From positions 1 through 64,000 of the forward strand of contig NZ_JAQTMS010000016.1 in the NCBI RefSeq assembly GCF_028714215.1: a stretch of 64,000 nt of DNA, in the 5' to 3' direction. A model generated the notes under the pieces. It was not told the origin of the DNA. It did no database searches and saw nothing but the letters and a program-made list of their open reading frames with translations. Shown here piece by piece: positions 42,349 to 55,617 of this stretch. A program made the translations under genes and the position numbers. Source of the stretch: Rhodoferax sp. (GTDB lineage: Bacteria; Pseudomonadota; Gammaproteobacteria; Burkholderiales; Burkholderiaceae_C). Numbering within the stretch: the first letter of the stretch is position 1; every line of letters begins with the position of its first letter.

Positions 42349-43205
42349 TCAGACGGCAAAACTATTCTCGAGGAAGCCGTGACGCTTGGTGACGGCATCG
42401 AGTTCCAGCAAGGTCTCCAGCAAGGCCCGCATGTGTTTGAGCGGCACCGCATTGGGTCCGTCGCTCAGGGCCTGGCTGGGATCGGGATGGGTTTCCATGA
42501 ACAGACCGGCCACACCCACGGCCACTGCGGCGCGGGCCAGCACCGGCACCATCTCGCGCTGCCCGCCGCTGCTGCCACCTTGCGCGCCTGGCAGCTGCAC
42601 CGAGTGCGTGGCATCGAACACCACCGGGGCACCGGTCTGGCGCAGGATGGCCAGCGCGCGCATGTCGCTCACCAGGTTGTTGTAGCCGAAGCTGGCGCCC
42701 CGTTCGCAGGCCATGAAGTTGTCCTCGTTCAGGCCTTTTTCGCGCGCCGCGGCGCGCGCCTTGTCGATCACGTTTTTCATGTCGCCGGGCGCCAGGAACT
42801 GCCCTTTCTTGATGTTCACCGGCAAGCCCGACTGCGCCACGGCCCGGATGAAATCGGTCTGGCGGCACAAAAAAGCCGGCGTCTGCAACACATCCACCAC
42901 CGCCGCGACCTGCGCGATCTGGTCTTCCGAATGAACGTCGGTCAGCACCGGTAGTTGGAGTTCGCGCTTGACCTTGGCCAGGATCTCAAGCCCCTGCGCC
43001 ATGCCGGGTCCGCGAAAGGTGTTGCCGCTGGAGCGGTTCGCCTTGTCGAAACTGCTTTTGAAGATGAACGGAATGCCCAGGCTGGCCGTGATCTCCTTGA
43101 GCGTGCCGGCAGTGTCCATCTGCAATTGCTCCGACTCGATGACACAGGGGCCGGCAATCAGAAACAAGGGCCGGTGCAAGCCGACATCGAAGCCACACAA
43201 CTTCA

Positions 43206-43206
<1 letters not shown>
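42349..43206 (-). CDS. kdsA: 3-deoxy-8-phosphooctulonate synthase (KDO8P synthase)
   Basis: 285 residues, starting at a GTG that overlaps the last base of the pyrG stop codon. Motifs include [47 protein letters not shown] and [14 protein letters not shown]. It condenses PEP with arabinose 5-phosphate to make KDO8P for lipopolysaccharide inner core, confirming a Gram-negative envelope. The N of ...KANRSS and the absence of an early metal-binding cysteine (residue near 11 is not easily placed) should be checked before calling the metal type. Confidence 0.97.
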
Positions 43207-44999
<1,793 letters not shown>

Positions 45000-45025
45000 A
45001 CATTCCTTCTGATACATTGCAGCCC

Positions 45026-46258
45026 ATGAATGAGCTTGCTGGAAAACACATTGTTCTGGGCCTGACCGGCGGCATTGCCTGCTACAAGGCGGCCGAGTTG
45101 TGCCGCGCCCTGATCAAGGAAGGGGCCACGGTGCAAGTGGTGATGACTGCCGCGGCGCAGCAGTTCATCACGCCGGTTACCTTGCAGGCCTTGAGCGGTC
45201 GAACCGTTTACGACTCGCAGTGGGATGCGCGCCCGGTCAACGGCGTCGGCAACAACATGCCCCACATCAACCTGAGCCGCGAAGCCGATGCGATCCTGAT
45301 CGCGCCCTGTAGCGCCGACTTCATGGCCAAGCTGCTGCATGGACGCGCCGACGATCTGCTCAGCCTGCTGTGCCTGGCGCGTCCGCTCGACAAGGTGGCC
45401 TTGCTGATTGCGCCGGCCATGAACCGCGAGATGTGGGCGCATCCGGCCACGCAGCGCAACGTGGCGCGCCTGAGAGCCGATGGCGCCACTGTTTTTGAGG
45501 TCGGCAGCGGTGACCAGGCTTGCGGTGAAACGGGCGACGGCCGCATGCTGGAGCCGCAGGAATTGCTGGAGGAAGTGATCGCCTTTTTCCAACCTAAAAC
45601 GTTGACCGGCCAGCAGGTACTGGTTACCGCCGGTCCCACCTACGAAGCGATCGATCCGGTGCGCGGCATCACCAACCTGTCGAGCGGAAAAATGGGTTTT
45701 GCCATCGCCCGGGCGGCGCGTGAGGCCGGCGCCGCAGTGACGCTGGTGGCGGGGCCGGTGAGTCTGGCGACGCCGCGGGGCGTCCGCCGGATCGATGTCA
45801 GGTCGGCCAGGGACATGCTGCAAGCGGTTCAGGAACACGCGCCGGCCGCCACCGTTTTCATAGCCACCGCGGCGGTGGCCGATTGGCGACCGGCCAGCGC
45901 GGCCGAGCAAAAAATCAAGAAGGATGGTTCGGGCAAAACGCCGGAGCTGAGTTTTGTCGAAAATCCGGACATTCTGGCCACCCTGGCGCAGTCGCCCCGT
46001 GGCCGCAGTCGCGCGCTTTACTGCGTCGGTTTTGCGGCCGAGAGCCACGACCTGCTGGCCCACACGCAAGCCAAGCGGCAACGCAAAGAGGTGCCGCTGC
46101 TGGTCGGCAATATCGGCCCGGCGACGTTCGGGCAGGATGACAATGCGCTGCTGCTGGTGGATGAGTTGGGTGCCACCGAATTGGCACGCGCATCCAAACT
46201 TTCGCTGGCGCGTCAATTGATCGCCAATATCGCAAACAGAATTGGAGCCAGGGGCTGA
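45026..46258 (+). CDS. coaBC: Bifunctional phosphopantothenoylcysteine decarboxylase/synthetase
   Basis: 410 residues from ATG 45026 ([16 protein letters not shown]); a TTG three codons upstream is less likely. The N-terminal flavoprotein CoaC domain has [34 protein letters not shown] and APAMNREMW. The C-terminal CoaB domain has [25 protein letters not shown] and VGFAAES. It performs two steps of coenzyme A synthesis: joining cysteine to phosphopantothenate and decarboxylating the product. dut follows after 5 bp, as in E. coli. Confidence 0.97.
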   Translation: MNELAGKHIVLGLTGGIACYKAAELCRALIKEGATVQVVMTAAAQQFITPVTLQALSGRTVYDSQWDARPVNGVGNNMPHINLSREADAILIAPCSADFMAKLLHGRADDLLSLLCLARPLDKVALLIAPAMNREMWAHPATQRNVARLRADGATVFEVGSGDQACGETGDGRMLEPQELLEEVIAFFQPKTLTGQQVLVTAGPTYEAIDPVRGITNLSSGKMGFAIARAAREAGAAVTLVAGPVSLATPRGVRRIDVRSARDMLQAVQEHAPAATVFIATAAVADWRPASAAEQKIKKDGSGKTPELSFVENPDILATLAQSPRGRSRALYCVGFAAESHDLLAHTQAKRQRKEVPLLVGNIGPATFGQDDNALLLVDELGATELARASKLSLARQLIANIANRIGARG

Positions 46259-46263
46259 TAAGA

Positions 46264-46710
46264 ATGAAAATTGACGTCAAGATCATTGACCCGCGGATGG
46301 TTGATCAGTTGCCGGCCTACGCCACACCCGGCAGCGCCGGGCTCGATTTGCGGGCCTGCCTGGAGCAGCCGTTAACCCTGCAGCCCAACGCCTGGCAACT
46401 GGTACCGACCGGCATCGCCATCTATTTGCAGGACCCGAATTTTGCCGCCCTGATCCTGCCGCGCTCCGGCCTGGGGCACAAGCACGGCATCGTGCTGGGC
46501 AATCTGGTGGGCTTGATCGACAGCGACTACCAGGGCCAGTTGATGGTCAGCGCCTGGAACCGCAGCGATACCGCTTTCACCATAGCGCCGATGGAGCGCA
46601 TCGCGCAACTGGTCATCGTTCCCGTGCTGCAGGCGCAGTTCAATGTGGTGACCGAATTTCCGTCCAGTCAGCGCGGCGAGGGCGGTTACGGCTCGACCGG
46701 GAAGACTTAA
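46264..46710 (+). CDS. dut: Deoxyuridine 5'-triphosphate nucleotidohydrolase (dUTPase)
   Basis: 148 residues with all five motifs of trimeric dUTPases: [47 protein letters not shown] and the C-terminal [10 protein letters not shown]. It keeps uracil out of DNA and supplies dUMP for thymidylate synthesis. Coupled to coaBC. Confidence 0.97.
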   Translation: MKIDVKIIDPRMVDQLPAYATPGSAGLDLRACLEQPLTLQPNAWQLVPTGIAIYLQDPNFAALILPRSGLGHKHGIVLGNLVGLIDSDYQGQLMVSAWNRSDTAFTIAPMERIAQLVIVPVLQAQFNVVTEFPSSQRGEGGYGSTGKT

Positions 46711-46843
46711 CCCCCCCCTGTTGCGGCTCACTGCGTGTAGCCGCCTCTCCCCCCAGGGGGACAACCCCAGTGGCCCGGCGAAGCCGGTTCCACGGGGTTC
46801 CCTGCCTTGGGCCACCAGTGGCAGCCGGATCTCTATCAGTGAC
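46711..46843. repeat. C/G-run palindromic intergenic repeat after dut
   Basis: CCCCCCC and GCGGCT...AGCCGC (6-bp stem) are followed by CTCTCCCCCCAGGGGG and a region with GCCGG...CCGG pairs. It resembles the Comamonadaceae repeat at 44930 and sits between convergent dut and slyD, where it may serve as a bidirectional terminator. Confidence 0.65.
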
Positions 46844-47377
46844 TCAGTGCAGAGTGCGGTTGCCAGGGGTCGTTGCGTGCAGGGGCTGGACCTTGAAAAA
46901 ACCGGTTCCGGCCGAGCCACGTCCAATCTCTTCTTCGGTGGCCTCCCGAACCGCTTGCACTTTCAGGCGCAGGCGCAAGGCGATGCCGGCCAGCGGGTGA
47001 TTGCCATCCAGCACCACATGCTCCGGGTAGATATCGGTGACGGTGTACAAGGCGTCCTTGGGCGCCTCCGGGTTGCAGCCGGCGGGCAGTGAGGCACCCT
47101 CGAAGGTCATGCCTTCTTCCAGTTCCGCGGGAAACAGTTGGCGCGACTCCAGGAACACCAACTGGTCGTTGAAATCGCCAAACCCTTGTTCCGGTTCGAT
47201 TTGCAGTTCGATCGTCGCGCCCGCTTCATAACCTTGCAGCGCCTCCTCGATGGTCTTGAACAGATCGTCGCCACCGACCAGAAATTCAACCGGATCGTCG
47301 AGCACGTCAAGTTCCTCACCCAAAGTGTCTGTGAGCGTCCAGGTCAGCGCGACCACACATTGTTGTTTGATTTCCAT
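46844..47377 (-). CDS. slyD: SlyD-like FKBP-type peptidyl-prolyl cis-trans isomerase
   Basis: 177 residues. The FKBP/IF-domain layout is visible: VALTWTLTDTLGEELD at the start, FLVGGDDLFKTIEEALQGYEAGA and IEPEQGFGDFND before the insert-in-flap, and LDGNHPLAGIALRLRLKVQAVREAT after it. The histidine/cysteine-rich metal-binding tail of E. coli SlyD is missing; the C-terminus is short and neutral, so nickel delivery is less likely. A cytosolic prolyl isomerase/chaperone role is expected. Confidence 0.88.
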   Translation of the reverse strand: MEIKQQCVVALTWTLTDTLGEELDVLDDPVEFLVGGDDLFKTIEEALQGYEAGATIELQIEPEQGFGDFNDQLVFLESRQLFPAELEEGMTFEGASLPAGCNPEAPKDALYTVTDIYPEHVVLDGNHPLAGIALRLRLKVQAVREATEEEIGRGSAGTGFFKVQPLHATTPGNRTLH

Positions 47378-47401
47378 TGGAGAATTGTTGCTGCTTAGAG
47401 A

Positions 47402-47944
47402 GTGAATAAGAATAATATGGCGGGACTGATCAGGACTTTTATGACAAACCCATTACCCGCCGATCCCTTGGCCAGCGGCCGTTTTTCCGGCCGTGAAGCC
47501 TTTGCCCGACTGGTGCGCGACGCGCTTGGCAGAGCGGCCCAGGAAGGCTGGCGCGAGCTTATTTTAAGCGATGCCAGTTTTGCCGACTGGCCTTTGCGCG
47601 AACGCTCGGTGATCGAATCGCTGCAGGCCTGGTCGACGTCCGGTCGGCGCCTGGTGATGCTGGCGACCCGTTACGACGAGGTGTTGCGACTGCACCCGCG
47701 TTTTGTCGCCTGGCGCAAGACCTGGGACCACATCGTCGAGGGCAGGGTTTCCCGGGTCGCGGTGCCGGCCGATTTTCCCAGTGCCATCTGGAGCGCCGGC
47801 TGGTTCATGCACCGGCTCGATCCGCAACGCAGCACGGGCATTTGCGGCTACGACCATGAGCGCGGCGTGCAACTCAAGGAATTTCTGGACGAGGTGATCC
47901 GCAACAGCGCGCCGGGCTTTCCGGCTTCGACACTGGGTTTGTAA
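47402..47944 (+). CDS. Conserved hypothetical protein upstream of parE
   Basis: 180 residues from GTG 47402; ATG 47441 (MTNPLPADPL), which has AGGAC upstream, is a good alternative giving 167. It has no signal peptide or membrane helix. The composition is that of a globular cytosolic protein, with a Trp-rich middle (RFVAWRKTWDHIVEG, FPSAIWSAGWFMHRLDPQ). I do not recognise a family beyond its likely conservation in Burkholderiales. It ends 54 bp before parE, with a LexA-like site in between. Confidence 0.75.
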   Translation: MNKNNMAGLIRTFMTNPLPADPLASGRFSGREAFARLVRDALGRAAQEGWRELILSDASFADWPLRERSVIESLQAWSTSGRRLVMLATRYDEVLRLHPRFVAWRKTWDHIVEGRVSRVAVPADFPSAIWSAGWFMHRLDPQRSTGICGYDHERGVQLKEFLDEVIRNSAPGFPASTLGL

Positions 47945-49969
<2,025 letters not shown>

Positions 49970-49999
49970 CCATCAAATCCCTATGACAAAGTTGAAGGT

Positions 50000-50065
50000 G
50001 AGGTCCAATGGGGTGGCTGACGATTTCTGGTACTCCAGCATGAGGAAGTCACCCCATTGGGCCTC
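50000..50065. repeat. Long inverted repeat between parE and parC
   Basis: Arms at 50000-50015 and 50050-50065 pair over 16 bp with one G-U or mismatch (core CCAATGGGGTG with CACCCCATTGG). The 34-nt loop holds an inner CTGG-TACT-CCAG stem. The structure ends 33 bp before the parC ATG. Confidence 0.85.
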
Positions 50066-50098
50066 GCCGCAGCGTTATCGAAACGAGTGTTTTCTCCC

Positions 50099-52456
50099 AT
50101 GAACGACCCCACAATTCTTGATCTGGTCCCGGCCCCGGCCGAGGACGACAGCCAGCTCAACTTGGCCAGCTACGCCCAGCGCGCCTACCTGGAATACGCC
50201 CTGAGCGTGGTCAAGGGACGTGCCTTGCCGGATGTCTGCGACGGCCAGAAGCCGGTGCAGCGGCGCATCCTGTACGCCATGTCGCGCATGGGCCTGGGTT
50301 TCGGCGGCGCCAACGGCAACAGCGGCGCCAAGCCGGTCAAGTGCGCCCGGGTTGTTGGCGACGTGCTGGGCCGTTTTCATCCGCACGGCGACCAGGCCGC
50401 GTACGACGCGCTGGTGCGCATGGCGCAAGACTTTTCACAGCGCTATCCGCTGATCGACGGCCAGGGCAACTTCGGTTCGCGCGACGGCGACGGTGCCGCC
50501 GCCATGCGCTACACCGAGGCACGGCTGGCCAAAATCACCAGCCTGCTGCTCGACGAGATCGACGAAGGCACGGTCGACTTCGCACCCAACTACGACGGCT
50601 CCACCGAGGAGCCCAGCCAGTTGCCGGCACGCCTGCCGTTCGCCCTGCTCAATGGCGCCAGCGGCATCGCGGTGGGCCTGGCGACCGAAATCCCCAGCCA
50701 CAACCTGCGCGAGGTGGCCGATGCCTGCGTGGCGCTGATCAAGAACCCCAAGCTCAACCATGAAGAGCTGCTGGCGCTGATTCCGGGCCCCGACTATCCG
50801 GGCGGCGGGCAGATCACCAGCAGCGCTGCCGACATTGCCGAGGCCTACCGCACGGGACGCGGCTCGCTCAAGGTGCGGGCACGCTGGAAGATCGAGGAAC
50901 TGGCGCGCGGCCAGTGGCAACTGGTGGTGACCGAGCTGCCGCCCGGCGTCAGCACCCAGCGCGTGCTGGAAGAAATCGAGGAGTTGACCAACCCCAAAAT
51001 CAAGGCCGGCAAAAAAGCCTTGTCGCTGGAGCAGAACCAGCTCAAGGCGGCGCTGCTGTCGGTGCTGGACGTGGTGCGCGACGAATCCAGCAAGGAGGCC
51101 GCCGTGCGCCTGGTGTGCGAACCCAAGACCAGCCGCATCGGACAGCAGGAGCTGATCACCACCTTGCTGGCCCACACCAGCCTGGAGACCTCGTCGCCGG
51201 TCAACCTGACCATGGTCGGGCTGGATGGCCGGCCGACCCAGAAGTCCTTGCGCCAGATGCTGACCGAGTGGATCGAGTTCCGCCAGCGCACCGTGGAGCG
51301 GCGCTCGCAGCACCGGCTGGCCAAGGTGCTGGAGCGCATCCACATCCTCGAAGGCCGGCAACTGGTGCTGCTCAATATCGACGAGGTGATCGCCATCATT
51401 CGCCAGTCCGACGAGCCCCGCTCAGCGCTGATGGAGCGCTTCAATCTGTCGCAGCGGCAGGCCGACGATATCCTGGAAATTCGCCTGCGCCAGTTGGCTC
51501 GGCTGGAGGCCATCAAGATCGAGCAGGAGCTCAGCACGCTGCGTGACGAGCAGAAGAAACTGGAAGAAATCCTGGCCAGCCCGGCAACGCTGCGCCGGCT
51601 CATGATCCGGGAAATCGAGCTTGATGCCAAAACCTTTGCCGATGCCCGGCGCAGCCTGATCCAGGCCGAGAAAAAAGCGGTGCTGGAGGTCAAGGTGGTG
51701 GACGAGCCGGTGACCGTGGTGGTCAGCGAAAAAGGCTGGGTGCGGGTGCAAAAAGGCCATGGTCATGACGCCGCCAACTTCGCCTTCAAGGCCGGCGATG
51801 CCTTGTACGGCAGCTTCGAGTGCCGCACGCTGGACACGCTGCTGGCGTTCGGCAACAACGGACGCATTTACTCGGTCGCCGTGTCTATGTTGCCGGGCGC
51901 CCGCGGCGACGGCCAGCCCATCACCAGCCTGCTGGAGCTCGAATCCGGCACGCAGTTGTGCTATTACTTCGCCGGCCCGGCTGGCGCGACTCTGCTGCTC
52001 AGCAGTTCGGGCGGCTACGGCTTTATCGCGTCGATCGAGAACATGACTTCCAGGCTGAAGGCCGGCAAGGCGTTCGTCAGCTGCAACGCGGGCGAGGTGC
52101 TGTGCCGTCCGTCGCCGGTGGCCGGTGGCTCAGGTGCAGTAGCGCTGTTGCCGGCGACCCATGTGGCCTGTGCCTCCACCGGCGGCCGCATTTTGACCTT
52201 CGAGATCAAGGATCTGAAGACTTTGAGCAATGGTGGCCGGGGTCTGATGCTGATTGCCCTGGAGGACAAGGACACGCTGGCCGGTGCGGCAGCCTACACC
52301 CGCAGCGTGAAGATCGAAGGCATTGGGCGCGGTGGCAAAGCGCGCGAGGAAACGCTGGAGATTCGCAGCTTGAACAACGCCCGGGCGGCCCGTGCCCGCA
52401 AAGGCAAGGCGGCCGATCTGGGCTTCAAGCCGACCTCCATTACGCGCGTTGAGTAG
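50099..52456 (+). CDS. parC: DNA topoisomerase IV subunit A
   Basis: 785 residues from ATG 50099 ([11 protein letters not shown]). The breakage-reunion domain has [25 protein letters not shown] and catalytic Tyr138 ([10 protein letters not shown]). The tower and coiled-coil ([23 protein letters not shown]) follow; the C-terminal part holds degenerate beta-pinwheel blades. At the position of E. coli ParC Ser80 there is Gln99 ([12 protein letters not shown]), and E. coli Glu84 aligns with Asp103. Ser80 anchors the water-metal-ion bridge that binds quinolones, so a natural lack of that contact may lower drug affinity for this enzyme. Confidence 0.96.
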   Translation: MNDPTILDLVPAPAEDDSQLNLASYAQRAYLEYALSVVKGRALPDVCDGQKPVQRRILYAMSRMGLGFGGANGNSGAKPVKCARVVGDVLGRFHPHGDQAAYDALVRMAQDFSQRYPLIDGQGNFGSRDGDGAAAMRYTEARLAKITSLLLDEIDEGTVDFAPNYDGSTEEPSQLPARLPFALLNGASGIAVGLATEIPSHNLREVADACVALIKNPKLNHEELLALIPGPDYPGGGQITSSAADIAEAYRTGRGSLKVRARWKIEELARGQWQLVVTELPPGVSTQRVLEEIEELTNPKIKAGKKALSLEQNQLKAALLSVLDVVRDESSKEAAVRLVCEPKTSRIGQQELITTLLAHTSLETSSPVNLTMVGLDGRPTQKSLRQMLTEWIEFRQRTVERRSQHRLAKVLERIHILEGRQLVLLNIDEVIAIIRQSDEPRSALMERFNLSQRQADDILEIRLRQLARLEAIKIEQELSTLRDEQKKLEEILASPATLRRLMIREIELDAKTFADARRSLIQAEKKAVLEVKVVDEPVTVVVSEKGWVRVQKGHGHDAANFAFKAGDALYGSFECRTLDTLLAFGNNGRIYSVAVSMLPGARGDGQPITSLLELESGTQLCYYFAGPAGATLLLSSSGGYGFIASIENMTSRLKAGKAFVSCNAGEVLCRPSPVAGGSGAVALLPATHVACASTGGRILTFEIKDLKTLSNGGRGLMLIALEDKDTLAGAAAYTRSVKIEGIGRGGKAREETLEIRSLNNARAARARKGKAADLGFKPTSITRVE

Positions 52457-52478
52457 TACACCTTGTGGGACAGCGGCG

Positions 52479-53138
52479 TCAAAAGCTTGCGGCGCTGACA
52501 AACCGCATGGCCTGATCGTTCACCGGATGACGCAATTCCAGTGAGCAGGCGTGCAGCAGCAAACGCTGCGCCAGCGCCTGAATTCTGGGGCAGCCGTACA
52601 GGGCGTCGCCGACGATGGCATGCCCCAGCGCCTGCAGGTGCACGCGCAATTGATGCGAGCGTCCGGTCAGCGGTTCAAGCTCCAGCCGGGTCGTTTGCTG
52701 TGCGGCGTTGTAGGACAGCACGCGCCAGCGCGTCAGACTGGGTTTGCCAAACTGAGGGTCGATCACACGGCGTGGTCGATTCGGCCAGTCGACGCGGATC
52801 GGAAACCTGATCTCGCCCCAGCCTTCAGGCGGCGCTGGCAGTTGTCCGTCGACCACGGCAAGGTAGCGTTTGCCAACGCTGCGGTTGGCGAAGGCCTGGT
52901 TCAGCGCGCGTTGCGCGGCGGCGCCGCGCGCCAGCAGCATCACACCCGAGGTGGCCATGTCGAGTCGGTGCACGACTAGCGCGTCGGGGTAATGGCGCTG
53001 CGCCCGCGCACTCAGGCAGTCCTGTTTGTCGGCACCGCGACCAGGCACCGCCAGCAGTCCGGCCGGCTTGTCGAGCACCAGCAGGGCATCGTCCACGTAC
53101 AGCAGCGGGAGTTCACCCGCTGCGTCGTGCGACTGCAT
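52479..53138 (-). CDS. rluA: RluA-family RNA pseudouridine synthase
   Basis: 219 residues, the short RluA length without an S4 domain. Catalytic Asp60 lies in VVHRLDMATSGVMLLA; other family motifs are DKPAGLLAVPG, KRYLAVVDG, EPLTGRSHQLRVHLQALGHAIVGDALYG and LLLHACSLELRHP. E. coli RluA modifies U746 of 23S rRNA and U32 of some tRNAs; the same targets are likely. It converges with parC. Confidence 0.93.
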   Translation of the reverse strand: MQSHDAAGELPLLYVDDALLVLDKPAGLLAVPGRGADKQDCLSARAQRHYPDALVVHRLDMATSGVMLLARGAAAQRALNQAFANRSVGKRYLAVVDGQLPAPPEGWGEIRFPIRVDWPNRPRRVIDPQFGKPSLTRWRVLSYNAAQQTTRLELEPLTGRSHQLRVHLQALGHAIVGDALYGCPRIQALAQRLLLHACSLELRHPVNDQAMRFVSAASF

Positions 53139-53155
53139 GGGATCAAACGTGGTGG

Positions 53156-53311
53156 CTAGCCCTTGTTGGGGGCATTCTTCGCCTTGCCGCGCACCGGCAC
53201 CACGGTGGTGATGGTGGGGCGTACGGCATCGGGCGACACCGCCTTCGGCGGAGCGCTGTCCTTTTTCGGTTTCTTGACCATCTTGTTGCTGTTTTGTTGA
53301 CCTTTTGCCAT
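53156..53311 (-). CDS. Small basic hypothetical protein, 51 aa
   Basis: ATG 53311 with a strong CAGGAG site 6 nt upstream. The protein (MAKGQQNSNKMVKKPKKDS...) is lysine-rich, probably disordered, with a TTVVPVRGKAKNAPNKG end. It resembles small conserved proteins seen in Burkholderiales but I know no function. A longer frame upstream is not supported because the ribosome site favours this start. Confidence 0.7.
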   Translation of the reverse strand: MAKGQQNSNKMVKKPKKDSAPPKAVSPDAVRPTITTVVPVRGKAKNAPNKG

Positions 53312-53476
53312 TTTTTTCTCCTGAAATTTAACTGTCCGCCCGCTGGAATCGGGCGTGGACTGTTCGATTATCGTGGCACGGGCAAAATATTTTCGATCTG
53401 TTGGCAATACCCGACACCACGCTGATTTGGGCGGTGCTACCTTCACGCCCACTTCTACAACTTCCACCCTATTGCC

Positions 53477-54853
53477 ATGCCTAAAACCCTGATTGAACCG
53501 TTTCGCATCAAAAGCATAGAGCCGATCCGCATGACCACCCGCGCCGAGCGTGAGCAACTATTGGAGGCCGCCAAACTCAATGTCTTCAAGCTGCGCGCCG
53601 AGGATGTGCTGATCGACTGGCTGACCGACTCCGGCACCGGCGCCATGTCCTCCAAACAATGGGGCGCCATCATGGAAGGCGATGAGAGCTACGCCGGAGC
53701 GCGCAGTTTCTATCGACTGGAAGCCGTCATCCAGAACATCACCGGTATGAAGCATTTCGTTCCGACGCACCAGGGGCGCGCGGCCGAGAAGGTGTTGTTC
53801 ACCGCGGTCTGCAAGAAGGGCGACCTGGTACCCAACAACTCGCACTTCGACACCACTCGCGCGAATCTCGAATACATTGGCGTCGAGGCGGTCGATCTGG
53901 TGATTGCCGAAGGCTTGCAGCCGGCCCTGATCTACCCGTTCAAGGGCAATATCGACTTGCAGCGCGTCGAGGCCTTGTTGAAAACCCAGGGCGAGCGCAT
54001 TCCGTTTGGCATGCTCACGGTGACCAACAACACCGGTGGCGGCCAGCCGGTCTCCATGGCCAACATCCGGGCCTATGCGGCACTGCTCAAGCACCATGGC
54101 AAGCCCTTCATCATGGACGTTTGCCGCTTCGCCGAAAACGCCATGTTCATCAAGATGCGCGAACCCGGTTATGAGAACACGCCGATCAAATCAATAGTGC
54201 AGGAGATGTTCTCCTACTGCGACGGCTGCACCATGAGCGCCAAGAAGGACGGCATGGTCAACATCGGCGGCTTTATCGTGCTGCGCAGCGAGGAGTGGAT
54301 GGACGCGGTGCGCAACGTATTGATCATGACCGAAGGCTTTCCCACCTACGGCGGCCTGGCCGGGCGCGATCTGGAGGCGCTGGCAGTGGGACTGGAGGAG
54401 GGCATGCAGGAAGACTACCTGCGCTACCGCCTGCGCACCGCCGAATACCTGGGCGAGCGACTGGAAGCGTCCGGCGTCGGCTTCGTCAAACCGACCGGTG
54501 GCCATGCCGTCTACATCGATGCCAGGACGGTACTGCCCAATATGCCGGTACAGCATTACCCGGCCTGGGCCTTGTGCAATGCGCTGTACCTGGAAGGCGG
54601 CATCCGCGGGGTCGAGATCGGCTCGGTGATGTTCGGCAAACGGCTGGCCGATGGCACTGAAACCTACCACAGCATGGAACTGGTTCGGCTGGCCTTTCCC
54701 CGGCGCATGTACACCCAGTCGCACTTCGACTACGCGGCCGAGGTGATTGACGAGGTCAAGCAAAAAGCCGCCAGCATCCGCGGCGTGAGAATCACCAAGC
54801 AGCCCCAATACCTGCGCCACTTCACCTGCGAGTGCGCCTGGGTGGCGGGTTGA
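53477..54853 (+). CDS. tnaA: Tryptophanase-type beta-eliminating lyase (PLP-dependent)
   Basis: 458 residues of fold-type I. PLP Lys257 lies in MSAKKDGMV; PTHQGRAAEK, NNTGGGQPVSMAN and MDVCRFAENA are family motifs. Tyrosine phenol-lyase and tryptophanase are close; two residue positions favour tryptophanase: Asp125 in FDTTR (Thr in tyrosine phenol-lyase) and Ile in RGVEIGS where tyrosine phenol-lyase has the phenol-binding Arg381. The C-terminal LRHFT histidine of tryptophanases is kept. It would split tryptophan to indole, pyruvate and ammonia. No tnaC-like leader or tnaB permease is visible nearby. Biochemical proof is needed to separate the two activities. Confidence 0.85.
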   Translation: MPKTLIEPFRIKSIEPIRMTTRAEREQLLEAAKLNVFKLRAEDVLIDWLTDSGTGAMSSKQWGAIMEGDESYAGARSFYRLEAVIQNITGMKHFVPTHQGRAAEKVLFTAVCKKGDLVPNNSHFDTTRANLEYIGVEAVDLVIAEGLQPALIYPFKGNIDLQRVEALLKTQGERIPFGMLTVTNNTGGGQPVSMANIRAYAALLKHHGKPFIMDVCRFAENAMFIKMREPGYENTPIKSIVQEMFSYCDGCTMSAKKDGMVNIGGFIVLRSEEWMDAVRNVLIMTEGFPTYGGLAGRDLEALAVGLEEGMQEDYLRYRLRTAEYLGERLEASGVGFVKPTGGHAVYIDARTVLPNMPVQHYPAWALCNALYLEGGIRGVEIGSVMFGKRLADGTETYHSMELVRLAFPRRMYTQSHFDYAAEVIDEVKQKAASIRGVRITKQPQYLRHFTCECAWVAG

Positions 54854-54859
54854 TTTCCA

Positions 54860-54881
54860 CCGGCCCGGGGTGGCGGGCCGG
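54860..54881 (+). terminator. GC-rich hairpin after the tryptophanase gene
   Basis: CCGGCCC (54860-54866) and GGGCCGG (54875-54881) form a 7-bp stem with an 8-nt loop 7 bp after the stop. It has no T-run, so it may be an incomplete intrinsic terminator. Confidence 0.5.
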
Positions 54882-54940
54882 AAATGCCGCACTGCCACTG
54901 GCGTAGCGGCGCTCCAGAAACATGGCTCCTATGTTGTCTA

Positions 54941-54957
54941 CCGAACAGTCTGTTCGG
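54941..54957. promoter_or_regulatory. Perfect 17-bp palindrome, operator-like
   Basis: CCGAACA-GTC-TGTTCGG is perfectly symmetric and lies in the 257-bp gap between the tryptophanase and lipoprotein genes. It resembles repressor operators (for example TetR-type). The regulator is unknown. The rest of the gap shows no gene. Confidence 0.5.
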
Positions 54958-55110
54958 GCTAGATGCTCAAAAATCCGATCGGTCGGCGCCAGTGGACCGA
55001 TCTCTTGGTCGTCATGCTGATCAACGCACTGTTTCCATTTCTCACATCTTGAGTGTCGTCGGAAACATGCGTCGAACGTTTGATACCTGTTGGAATAACG
55101 AAAGGCATCC

Positions 55111-55617
55111 ATGTTGATAAGTCCAAATAAAACAACCCAAAACCAAAACCAAAACCAAAACCGGGAGCCGAGCCGCATTGGCAAGCATCGACTCTGGATG
55201 GCCGGCACGGCGCTCGCGGCGGCGCTCGTTTTGAGCGCCTGCGGTGGCGGCGGCAATGCCGGTCCGTCCGGAAATTTCAACATTGGCGTCACAGTGGGTG
55301 GTCTGTTCATGGGTGACACCTCCGTCGCTCCCGGCGGTTCGACCGACCTTGCCATCCATGTCGGACAGTCGGTGCGTCTGGATGCGGGCGAGCCGGTGGT
55401 GTGGACCCTCTACGTCGGTGGCAGCGCGATCAGTGGCGGCGTGCAGATGTACTACGCCGGCGCGGACATCACCGCAACCACCTTGAACTCGTCCACCGTG
55501 GCCTTGGACACTTACGCCACCTACCCGTTGCAGTCTTCGATTCCCATGACCTTTGTCGCAACATCCACCTACGATTCGTTCCAGGTGGCGACGGTCAATA
55601 TTTGGCTTACGAACTAG
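55111..55617 (+). CDS. Putative lipoprotein, 168 aa
   Basis: ATG 55111 with GAAAGG upstream. After an Asn/Gln-rich start (NQNQNQNR), the signal peptide RIGKHRLWMAGTALAAALVLSAC ends in lipobox LSAC with a GGGG tether, so Cys45 would be lipidated. The remaining 120 residues look like one beta-sandwich domain (IGVTVGGLFMG, VGQSVRLDAGEPVVWTLYVGG). No family is recognised. Four in-frame CCAAAA hexamers (55137-55160) lie ahead of the signal peptide; a start at ATG 55198 would exclude them but would leave a short n-region. Confidence 0.75.
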   Translation: MLISPNKTTQNQNQNQNREPSRIGKHRLWMAGTALAAALVLSACGGGGNAGPSGNFNIGVTVGGLFMGDTSVAPGGSTDLAIHVGQSVRLDAGEPVVWTLYVGGSAISGGVQMYYAGADITATTLNSSTVALDTYATYPLQSSIPMTFVATSTYDSFQVATVNIWLTN

